A model generated the notes under the pieces. It was given only the letters and a program-made list of their open reading frames with translations. It searched no databases and had not been told where the DNA came from. From Candidatus Nomurabacteria bacterium (lineage in GTDB: Bacteria > Patescibacteriota > Minisyncoccia > Phycocordibacterales > PALSA-1337), in assembly GCA_943349555.1 (NCBI GenBank), contig CALQZK010000007.1:1-20087 (forward strand): a stretch of DNA of 20,087 nucleotides, in the 5' to 3' direction. Both the position numbers and the translations under genes were made by a program. Below are positions 7,542 to 13,732 of this stretch, piece after piece. Each line of letters starts with the position of its first letter. Within the stretch, counting starts at the first letter, position 1.

Positions 7542-8968
7542 TTTTTAATCTCAATTACAATATCTTAAAACGCACTGCCATAGCCATTGTTTTTCTCCTA
7601 TTCGCCCTTTCCTTAGCTGTAAAGATCGATCTTCCTACTGCCGACTTGGGAAGGCATATTAAGAATGGTGAGATAGTGTTAAATGGAGGTGCAGAGGCAA
7701 GATCGGCAATACTGCAGACAAACTTCTATTCGTACACCGAAACAGATTTTCCTTTTATAAATCACCACTGGCTAAGTGGGGTGGTGTTTTATGTAGTTGA
7801 AAAGGCAGCAGGTTTTACTGGACTATCTATAATGTATATTCTACTTTCGCTAGTATCTCTTGGTATCTTTGTCAAAATCACTGCGCAAAAGGTCGGCATA
7901 GAAAGAACTATTCCATTCATCCTGTTAGCTATCCCAGTAATAGCCTCCCGCGCCGAGGTTCGTCCTGAAGTTTTTACTTACTTCTATTGCGCCTTCTTTT
8001 TTTACATTTGTGAAAAAGTCTCGAGCAAGCAAATTTCTATAAAGTGGCTGTATATCTTGCCAATTCTTGAAATTATTTGGGTTAATCTGCATAGTGGTTT
8101 CATTTTCGGCATATTTATTACTGGAATGTATTTCATGAAATTGCCCATCAAGCATTTTTCTATTTCTATGTCGCTCATTATCCTCGCAACACTCATCAAT
8201 CCTTCTGGCCTGCAAGGTGCTTTGGTTCCGTTTACTATATTTAATAATTATGGATATAGGGTGGTAGAAAATCAGTCAATTCCCTTTCTAGAAAATCTGG
8301 GGGTGGGAAATAAGGTAGCGTTTATTTCTTTTAAAATACTTTCAGTCATTACGGCACTTTCCCTGATTTTATCTTTCAGAAGAAAAATAAATATTCCACA
8401 AGCAACTTTTGCGGTCGTCTTCGGCGTTATGTCCTACATGGCCATACGCAACTTCCCTCTTTTCGGCTATTTTGCTATTCCAGCCGGAGTAATTTATTTC
8501 AATAAATCTATTTTGGAAAAAACTGTACTGGTAATCCTAGGCTTAATTGGCCTTTTCTTTACAATTAGTATAATAAATCTACACAAAAATGATTTTGGTC
8601 TCGGTTTAAGGCCTGGAGTCAATAATGCTGCGGAATTTTTCAAATCACATTCATTGAAAGGTCCGGTATTTAATAATTATGATATTGGCGGATACCTCAT
8701 ATACCACCTATATCCGCAGGAGAAGGTCTTCTATGATAATCGCCCAGAAGCCTATTCATCTGACTTTTCTCAAAGTACTTATGTAGCTAGCCTGGAAAAT
8801 CCGGAATTATTTAAAAAGCTGGATGAAAAATACCATTTTAATTCAATTTTCTTTTACCATAGAGACTACACCCCTTGGGCGCAGAAGTTTCTTATAGAAA
8901 AGACAAAGGATCCGGAGTGGGAAACCGTTTTTGCAGATAAGGAAAATATTATTCTAATTCGCCGTTGA
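7535..8968 (+). CDS. Polytopic membrane protein, GT-C glycosyltransferase-like
   Basis: 477 aa from ATG at 7535. A TTG at 7508 is in frame, but it would lie upstream of the TATAAT box. The N-terminal three quarters carries many hydrophobic helices, starting at about 13-30. Between the first helices is a short loop with PTADLGRHIKNGEIVL and NFYSYTETDFPFINHHWLSG. An acidic residue after TM1 and a conserved H-W in the first loop recall GT-C-fold membrane glycosyltransferases and related uncharacterised families. A C-terminal soluble region (from about 350: AAEFFKSHSLKGPVFNNYDIGGYLIYHLY, KVFYDNRPEAY) resembles the tail of the same membrane families. Donor and acceptor are unknown; glycan or lipid transfer is inference. 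Its TGA stop touches the convergent tRNA gene. Confidence 0.85.
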   Translation: MEIFNLNYNILKRTAIAIVFLLFALSLAVKIDLPTADLGRHIKNGEIVLNGGAEARSAILQTNFYSYTETDFPFINHHWLSGVVFYVVEKAAGFTGLSIMYILLSLVSLGIFVKITAQKVGIERTIPFILLAIPVIASRAEVRPEVFTYFYCAFFFYICEKVSSKQISIKWLYILPILEIIWVNLHSGFIFGIFITGMYFMKLPIKHFSISMSLIILATLINPSGLQGALVPFTIFNNYGYRVVENQSIPFLENLGVGNKVAFISFKILSVITALSLILSFRRKINIPQATFAVVFGVMSYMAIRNFPLFGYFAIPAGVIYFNKSILEKTVLVILGLIGLFFTISIINLHKNDFGLGLRPGVNNAAEFFKSHSLKGPVFNNYDIGGYLIYHLYPQEKVFYDNRPEAYSSDFSQSTYVASLENPELFKKLDEKYHFNSIFFYHRDYTPWAQKFLIEKTKDPEWETVFADKENIILIRR

Positions 8969-9040
8969 GCCAAAGCCCGGGATCGAACCGGGGACCCTCG
9001 CTTTACGAAAGCGATGCTCTGCCAACTGAGCTACTTTGGC
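8968..9040 (-). tRNA. tRNA-Thr (anticodon CGU)
   Basis: A complete minus-strand cloverleaf. The acceptor stem is GCCAAAG with CTTTGGC, the D arm is GCTCAGTTGGCAGAGC, and the anticodon stem TCGCT/AGCGA encloses loop TTCGTAA, giving anticodon CGT for codon ACG. The T arm is CCGGTTCGATCCCGG. The anticodon loop is the same as I recall for E. coli tRNA-Thr(CGU). CCA is not encoded: the discriminator T is followed by CAA. The discriminator base (8968) is also the last base of the convergent gene's TGA stop. Confidence 0.95.
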
Positions 9041-9068
9041 TTACGTATTTCAATTCCCGAACATGCGC

Positions 9069-9074
9069 TATAAT
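9069..9074 (+). promoter_or_regulatory. pilB -10 element
   Basis: A perfect TATAAT ends 7 nt before the ATG at 9082. The reverse strand of TATAATATAT reads ATATATTATA, so the same bases could serve as the -10 for the divergent tRNA-Thr, with a leader of about 25 nt to be processed. Confidence 0.55.
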
Positions 9075-9081
9075 ATATCAC

Positions 9082-10764
9082 ATGATACAGTTTAATGAAG
9101 ACAAGCAGAACCGCAAGGTAGCAGACCTCCTCAAGCGTGAGGAGGAAGAGTTAGTCCAACTACTCTCTGCGAAATACGGAATCGAATACGTTGACTTGAC
9201 TGTCGTATCCATTAACACTGATGCCCTACGATTGATAGATGAAAAAATTTCTAGGGAAAATAAAATTGCCGGTTATGCTCTCATAGATAAGAAAGTGAAA
9301 GTCGCCGTCAGAAATCCTGAAGGAGAAAAAGTGTCGGAGATTATCGCGGATATAAAGAAAAAAGGATACGAGCCGATCCTTTCCATTGCCTCGACAGCAA
9401 GTTTGGAGAAAGCTTGGCTGGCTTACAAAGATCTTTCTTTCGCTTACGAGACAAGAGCAGGATTCCTGGAAGTTTCGAGCGAGCAGATTGCAGAAATAGT
9501 CTCGAAGGCAAAGGGTTTGCCTGCCATAATAGCAATCTTGGAAGAAACCCTAGCTATGAAAAAAAGCTATAGGGTTTCGCGTATTCTGGAAACCATCATC
9601 GCCGGAGCTATGGCCACCGAGGCTTCCGATATACATATTGAACCAGAGGAAGAATACATACGCTTGAGATACCGCTTGGACGGCGTCCTCGTAAACGCTT
9701 TGAATTTCGACAAAGACACGTACAACCTTCTGCTATCGCGCATCAAACTCCTCTCTGGTCTAAAATTAAATTTAAAAAAAGAAGCCCAGGATGGCAGATT
9801 CAGCGTGCATATAGGAACTGATGACATAGAAATAAGAACCTCGGTACTGCCTGGAGCTTACAATGAATCCATCGTCATGCGCCTCCTCAATCCCAAGACC
9901 ATAGCCATTCCCATGGAAGAATTGGGAATTCCCAAAAAACTTTTGGCTGTACTGGAGCGAGAAATCACCAAGCCAAACGGTATGCTATTAACCACAGGTC
10001 CAACAGGTTCAGGAAAGACCACGACTCTCTATGCTTTCCTTAAGAAAGTTCATAATCCTGGCGTTAAAATCATTACAATTGAAGATCCGATCGAATACCA
10101 TTTGCCTGGCATTGTCCAAACGCAAGTCAATGATAAGGGATATACATTCTTGGAAGGCCTTCGCTCGGCTCTGCGCCAAGATCCAGACATTATTATGGTC
10201 GGTGAGATCCGAGATGGGGAGACCGCAGCCATCGCTATCAACTCTTCCCTGACTGGACACCTTGTCTTCTCTACTCTGCATACAAATAGTGCTGCAGGCT
10301 CATTCCCCCGGCTCATAGACCTTGGTATAAATCCGAAGATCATGAGTTCCTCCATCAATATCGCTCTTGCCCAGCGCCTCATACGTCGCCTTTGCCCCGC
10401 TTGTAAAAAAGCTGTGTCGATAGAAGGCGAAGTAAAAAGAAAAATAGATATGATTTTGGGAAGCATTGTCGACAAAGGAGAATTGCAGGCAGAGATTCCG
10501 ACTCTGCCAGCCCAAGTCTTCACCGCAGGAGGATGTGATAAATGTAATCAGACAGGATATAAAGGAAGAATAGGAATATACGAAGGAATGAAATTAAATG
10601 ATGAGGTCAATAAAGTAATCGAATACAATTCTAGCGAGGAGGAAATAGCGAAAGCTGCCTCTTCTCAAGGTATATTGACCATGACGCAGGATGGTATAAT
10701 AAAGGTATTAAAAGGAATAACTTCTCTGGATGAGCTGGAGAGGGTAATAGCGATAGAGGAATAA
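9082..10764 (+). CDS. pilB: PilB/GspE-family type IV pilus or type II secretion assembly ATPase
   Basis: 560 aa. The N-terminal MshEN-like region (about 1-110) is followed by a PilT/GspE-type ATPase. It has Walker A GPTGSGKT (306-313), Asp box ITIEDPIEY (Asp335), Walker B DPDIIMVGEIRDGETA (368-381) and His box GHLVFSTLHT (His393, His400). A zinc site is visible: Cys438 and Cys441 (CPAC), Cys485 and Cys488 (CDKC). Such hexamers power pilin assembly from the cytoplasmic face of the membrane. A longer frame reaches back to 8965 but would run antisense through the tRNA. ATG 9082, 7 nt after TATAAT, is therefore the start. No other pilus gene is in the window, so PilB rather than GspE is inferred from the widespread type IV pili of CPR bacteria. 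Confidence 0.93.
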   Translation: MIQFNEDKQNRKVADLLKREEEELVQLLSAKYGIEYVDLTVVSINTDALRLIDEKISRENKIAGYALIDKKVKVAVRNPEGEKVSEIIADIKKKGYEPILSIASTASLEKAWLAYKDLSFAYETRAGFLEVSSEQIAEIVSKAKGLPAIIAILEETLAMKKSYRVSRILETIIAGAMATEASDIHIEPEEEYIRLRYRLDGVLVNALNFDKDTYNLLLSRIKLLSGLKLNLKKEAQDGRFSVHIGTDDIEIRTSVLPGAYNESIVMRLLNPKTIAIPMEELGIPKKLLAVLEREITKPNGMLLTTGPTGSGKTTTLYAFLKKVHNPGVKIITIEDPIEYHLPGIVQTQVNDKGYTFLEGLRSALRQDPDIIMVGEIRDGETAAIAINSSLTGHLVFSTLHTNSAAGSFPRLIDLGINPKIMSSSINIALAQRLIRRLCPACKKAVSIEGEVKRKIDMILGSIVDKGELQAEIPTLPAQVFTAGGCDKCNQTGYKGRIGIYEGMKLNDEVNKVIEYNSSEEEIAKAASSQGILTMTQDGIIKVLKGITSLDELERVIAIEE

Positions 10765-10778
10765 AGAATAAATAAAAT

Positions 10779-11117
10779 ATGGATGCTTCAAATAATTTCG
10801 AAATAGCTTTCAGAAAACTTACACAGGAGATGGGAGTTGATTCGAAGTCTTTAGATGACAAAAAGACAGAGAAAAAGCGCTTGGAGGATGAAGCTGCTAC
10901 CCTGCGCGAAGAGATTAAAAAGCAAAAAGCAGCAATAATATCACATGAGGAAAAAATCCGACAAAATGAGGATAAAGCAAGGAGATTAAAGCCGGAAATA
11001 GATAAGATTGAGATGAAACAGAAGAAAGATCACCTACAACTTACCGAGGCACAGAGAGCGAATGCGGAAAGGTTGAAGGAACACGGAGTAAAATTACCTC
11101 CACAGCACTCGCTGTAA
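10779..11117 (+). CDS. Small coiled-coil protein
   Basis: 112 aa, rich in Lys and Glu. Residues about 25-98 form an almost unbroken heptad-like helix (KKRLEDEAATLREEI and later QKKDHLQLTEAQRANAERL). It ends in a short tail (KLPPQHSL). There is no signal peptide, membrane segment or cysteine. It starts 14 nt after the pilB stop on the same strand, so it is probably cotranscribed and may work with the ATPase or pilus machinery; that is inference from position only. I recognise no family. No Shine-Dalgarno sequence lies at normal distance from the ATG. Confidence 0.75.
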   Translation: MDASNNFEIAFRKLTQEMGVDSKSLDDKKTEKKRLEDEAATLREEIKKQKAAIISHEEKIRQNEDKARRLKPEIDKIEMKQKKDHLQLTEAQRANAERLKEHGVKLPPQHSL

Positions 11118-11127
11118 AGGTTGTCAA

Positions 11128-11155
11128 TTGAAATTTAAATAAAGAGGAGTAGTAT
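11128..11155 (+). promoter_or_regulatory. Possible promoter of the 11165-11338 element
   Basis: TTGAAA (11128-11133), then 16 nt, then TAGTAT (11150-11155). Initiation about 7 nt later, near 11162, would place the RNA 5' end at the base of the long helix starting at 11165. Both hexamers are imperfect in an AT-rich region. Confidence 0.35.
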
Positions 11156-11164
11156 TGGATACAG

Positions 11165-11338
11165 ATCGGGTACAAAAATTTCTAAGCAATACTTTCAATG
11201 CGATCACCAAAAGTTAAACATAGTTCCAGGGATAATCCCAGTACGGCGCGCACAAGGCGGCCAACCAGAGCGTCCCCAACACTATGTCAGATATGCGTCG
11301 TTAAACGCCTATATTGCTTAGAAATTTATGAACCTGAT
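11165..11338 (+). ncRNA. Candidate structured RNA closed by a 27-nt inverted repeat
   Basis: The gap 11118-11403 holds no credible gene. Arms 11165-11191 and 11312-11338 are complementary over 27 positions. The inner 16 are perfect (AAATTTCTAAGCAATA against TATTGCTTAGAAATTT), and the outer part has one G-U and two A-A mismatches. Inside are 7-bp arms ACATAGT (11218-11224) and ACTATGT (11281-11287), a GGGA-TAA-TCCC hairpin (11229-11239) and a GCGT/ACGC hairpin (11295-11308). The interior is more GC-rich than the flanks. Length and architecture are reminiscent of 6S-like or cis-regulatory RNAs, but I recognise no class. I checked it by eye for tmRNA, SRP RNA, RNase P and 5S hallmarks and found no match. 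The strand is assumed to follow ruvB. A short transposon-like element with terminal repeats is the alternative. Confidence 0.5.
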
Positions 11339-11403
11339 GCAAAATTTCTGTTATTAAAAAGCGAAATCACACACTGCCAGTAGCTTAGCATACTTTACTT
11401 ATT

Positions 11404-12402
11404 ATGTCAATAGAAGAAACGATAAAAACAAAAGATAAGAACAGCGAGACCGGCTACCTAGACCAAACTTTACGTCCAGTAAAGTGGGCCGAGTACGTCG
11501 GACAGAAGAATATAAAGGATAATTTGCATATCCTTTTAACCGCGGCAAAGGAAAGGAATCATCCTCCGGAGCATATTTTGTTCTATGGACCGCCTGGCTT
11601 AGGGAAAACCACCCTTGCGCACCTCATCGCCAAGGAAACTGGAACTCAGATGAAGGTTACGTCCGGTCCAGCAATCATAAAAGTCGGTGATCTAGCATCT
11701 ATCCTGACCAATCTTTCTCATGGCGACATTCTTTTCATTGATGAAATCCACCGCTTGAATAAAGCCATTGAAGAAATCCTCTACCCTGCTATGGAGTCCG
11801 GAATGCTGGATATAATCATAGGAAAAGGCCCTTCGGCGAGAACTATACAGCTGGAACTCCCCTCTTTCACCCTCATCGCGGCAACAACCCGCATTGCCAT
11901 GATCTCCTCGCCTCTGCGATCCCGCTTTTCCGGAGGAGTATTCAAATTGGAATTCTATACCGAGGATGAAATAGCAGAAATTATAAAGAGGTCAGCGAAA
12001 ATTCTGGATATTGAGATTCATAAAGACGCCGTGAAGGCCATAGCCGAGAGAAGCCGGTTCACTCCACGTACCGCCAACTATTTCCTCAAGCGCTGTAGAG
12101 ACTATGCGCAGATCAATAAGGCTTCCCTTTCAAAAGAGATTGTAGACAAGGCTTTGTCTATGCTAGGTGTAGATCACCTTGGCCTTAACAATGCCGATAG
12201 GGATATATTGAAAACAATGATAAATAAATTCGGGGGTCGACCAGTGGGATTGAACACCATTGCCGCTGCCTTGTCGGAAGAACAGGAGACGATAGAGGAG
12301 GTTTATGAGCCATATCTTATTCAACTAGGATTGCTTGAGAGAACCCCGCGCGGTCGAGCACCGACGGAGAAGGCTTATGCTCATTTAGAAATTAAACAAT
12401 AA
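11404..12402 (+). CDS. ruvB: Holliday junction branch-migration helicase RuvB
   Basis: 332 aa, full length. RuvB is the AAA+ motor that, with RuvA, drives branch migration of Holliday junctions before RuvC cuts them. Visible motifs are LRPVKWAEYVGQ (23-34), Walker A GPPGLGKT (62-69), Walker B ILFIDEIH (Asp113, Glu114), sensor 1 AATTR (159-163) and the arginine-finger region SSPLRSRF (168-175). A C-terminal winged-helix domain ends with EPYLIQLGLLERTPRGRAPT. yebC starts 7 nt after the stop and ruvC follows, so this is a recombination operon lacking ruvA. The upstream -10 (TACTTT, 7 nt before the ATG) is poor, so ruvB may depend on the promoter region around 11128-11155. Confidence 0.97.
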   Translation: MSIEETIKTKDKNSETGYLDQTLRPVKWAEYVGQKNIKDNLHILLTAAKERNHPPEHILFYGPPGLGKTTLAHLIAKETGTQMKVTSGPAIIKVGDLASILTNLSHGDILFIDEIHRLNKAIEEILYPAMESGMLDIIIGKGPSARTIQLELPSFTLIAATTRIAMISSPLRSRFSGGVFKLEFYTEDEIAEIIKRSAKILDIEIHKDAVKAIAERSRFTPRTANYFLKRCRDYAQINKASLSKEIVDKALSMLGVDHLGLNNADRDILKTMINKFGGRPVGLNTIAAALSEEQETIEEVYEPYLIQLGLLERTPRGRAPTEKAYAHLEIKQ

Positions 12403-12403
12403 T
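12398..12403 (+). promoter_or_regulatory. Possible internal -10 before yebC
   Basis: AATAAT, overlapping the ruvB stop codon, ends exactly 6 nt before the yebC ATG. The spacing matches the other leaderless promoters here, but the region is A-rich and chance is possible. Confidence 0.35.
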
Positions 12404-12409
12404 AAAAAC

Positions 12410-12940
12410 ATGTCCGGTCACAATAAATTTTCAAAAATAAAGCACCAGAAAGCGAAGAATGATGGGCAGAAGAGCAAGATTTTCGGCAAGCTTGTGCGCT
12501 TCATTACTGTAGAAGCCAAGAAAGCTGGCGGGAATCTCAAGTCCCCTGGCCTTGCCTTGGCCATAGAAAAAGCCAAGAAAGAAAATATGCCGAACGACAC
12601 AATAGACCGCGCCATCAAGAAAGCCACGACAGATAACAGTGCCGCAATGGAAAATATCCTTTATGAATCTTATGGTCCAGGCGGAGTTGCCATCCTCATA
12701 GAAGTCTTGACTGACAATCGCAATAAAGCCGCGCAGGAAATAAAGCATATTCTAGCGAATCATGGATCTGAACTTGCTGCTGTCGGTAGTGCTGCGTGGG
12801 CATTTGCCAAGTCACATGAAGGCTGGACGGCGAATACTACTATGCCACTCGAGGACAGCGACATCACGACGCTTGGAGCATTGGTGGAAGAGCTTGAGGA
12901 AAATGAAGAAGTGCAAAATGTTTTCACTAATGCCGAATAG
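12410..12940 (+). CDS. yebC: YebC/PmpR-family protein, shortened
   Basis: 176 aa against about 240 in most bacteria. The start is diagnostic: MSGHNKFSKIKHQKAKNDGQKSKIF, then KAKKENMPNDTIDRAIKKA and the conserved block YESYGPGGVAILIEVLTDNRNKA. After GSAAWAF (about 125-131) the usual middle segment of roughly 65 residues is missing, and the chain rejoins the family at LGALVEELEENEEVQNVFTNAE. The reading frame is clean, so this looks like a lineage-specific trimmed form rather than a decayed gene. Family members are described as transcription regulators or, more recently, translation factors acting at difficult peptide motifs; the role here is not decided by the sequence. ruvC begins 2 nt after the stop. 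Confidence 0.92.
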   Translation: MSGHNKFSKIKHQKAKNDGQKSKIFGKLVRFITVEAKKAGGNLKSPGLALAIEKAKKENMPNDTIDRAIKKATTDNSAAMENILYESYGPGGVAILIEVLTDNRNKAAQEIKHILANHGSELAAVGSAAWAFAKSHEGWTANTTMPLEDSDITTLGALVEELEENEEVQNVFTNAE

Positions 12941-12942
12941 CC

Positions 12943-13446
12943 ATGAGGATTCTCGGCATAGACCCAGGATATGATAGAGTCGGCATAGCCATTGTAGAAA
13001 AATCTGGAAAGAATAAAGAGGTTTTGATTTATTCAGAGTGTTTTCAAACTTTTTCTAAAGATTCTTTTTATATTCGCTTAGGACAGGTGGGGGAGAAAAT
13101 ATCGGCAATTATAAAGACCCACTCCCCACATGCCCTAGCTATAGAATCCCTTTTTATCACAAAAAATCAAAAAACTGCGATGCGGGTAAGTGAAGCTAGA
13201 GGTGTAATCATGTATGAAGCCATAAAATCAGGTCTTTCTGTCTACGAATACACTCCTCTACAGATAAAAGTAGCGGTGACTGGGCATGGCGGAAGTGATA
13301 AGGTTCAAGTCATGAAAATGATTCCCCTTCTAGTCAAATTGCCCGCCAAAAAATCCCAGGATGATGAATATGATGCTATAGCTGTGGCATTGACCTGCCT
13401 TGCGCATGAGGGTTCTGCAATGGCAAAAAGTTTTCCACAGAATTGA
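12943..13446 (+). CDS. ruvC: Crossover junction endodeoxyribonuclease RuvC
   Basis: 167 aa, usual size. It resolves Holliday junctions by symmetric nicking. The RNase H-like fold shows its four acidic metal ligands: Asp7 (GIDPG), Glu68 (LAIESLF), and Asp141 and Asp144 (DDEYDAIAVAL). The region KNQKTAMRVSEARGVI matches the family helix after the second acidic residue, and GHGGSDKVQVMKM matches the DNA-binding region. The ATG lies 2 nt after the yebC stop with no Shine-Dalgarno sequence, indicating coupled translation within ruvB-yebC-ruvC. Confidence 0.96.
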   Translation: MRILGIDPGYDRVGIAIVEKSGKNKEVLIYSECFQTFSKDSFYIRLGQVGEKISAIIKTHSPHALAIESLFITKNQKTAMRVSEARGVIMYEAIKSGLSVYEYTPLQIKVAVTGHGGSDKVQVMKMIPLLVKLPAKKSQDDEYDAIAVALTCLAHEGSAMAKSFPQN

Positions 13447-13522
13447 GTATTTGCAAAAAAATAAAGATTTTGTTACAACTATGAAATAAAAGAATAAACG
13501 CATAACCAAAGAATAAACTAGC

Positions 13523-13732
13523 ATGCCAAAAACAAAAGAATTGGAGAAAAAAACTGGAAGCCGAGAGGCAAAGCCTGCTGATGATTTAGAGAAGATCATA
13601 GAGATTGATATTGAAGACAAAGTTGTAGATCCAGAATTAATTCCTGGAGAGGAAATCGAGGCTGAAGAGGAAGATGAGGCAGTTCTGGATGATGAAGAGG
13701 TGGACCCTTTCAAGGATAAGTGGGAGGAGTAG
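13523..13732 (+). CDS. Small, highly acidic hypothetical protein
   Basis: 69 aa. A basic N-terminus (MPKTKELEKKTGSREAK) is followed by a strongly acidic remainder (IEIDIEDK, then EEIEAEEEDEAVLDDEEVD) ending in DPFKDKWEE. It is low-complexity and probably disordered. There is no signal peptide, membrane segment or cysteine. It lies 76 nt after ruvC, and its TAG stop directly abuts the stop of convergent tyrS. I recognise no family. The clean frame, ATG and defined C-terminus favour a real gene, but a non-coding reading cannot be excluded. Confidence 0.6.
   Translation: MPKTKELEKKTGSREAKPADDLEKIIEIDIEDKVVDPELIPGEEIEAEEEDEAVLDDEEVDPFKDKWEE

Noticed and set aside
7507..7560. Programmed +1 frameshift segment of prfB
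   Set aside because: No CTT-TGA type site or upstream coding segment precedes the ATG; the bases are a divergent promoter and the next gene.
8965..9081. N-terminal extension of the pilB frame
   Set aside because: It would translate the antisense of the tRNA-Thr gene and starts upstream of the TATAAT promoter; the MshEN-like N-terminus begins at 9082.
11240..11311. Partial 5S rRNA similarity (GTCCCC ... GTTAAACGCC)
   Set aside because: Only short stretches match, and the long terminal helix follows directly after AAACGCC where 5S helices IV and V should be. The architecture does not fit.
11301..11312. Integron attC-like core GTTAAAC (also at 11213)
   Set aside because: The two copies are in direct rather than inverted orientation, and no integrase or cassette structure is present.
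11165..11338. MITE or transposon remnant with terminal inverted repeats
   Set aside because: No target-site duplication is visible at the ends, no second copy lies in the window, and nested internal helices fit an RNA better. Not excluded without a whole-genome search.
11198..11383. 61-aa open frame inside the gap before ruvB
   Set aside because: It lies across the inverted-repeat element, has no promoter or ribosome-binding support at its start, and its sequence (Arg/Pro/Ser/Thr-rich, no fold pattern) looks like translated RNA structure.
13447..13522. Intrinsic terminator after ruvC
   Set aside because: The gap is A-rich without a GC hairpin followed by a T-run. I found no convincing terminator at the other gene ends either.
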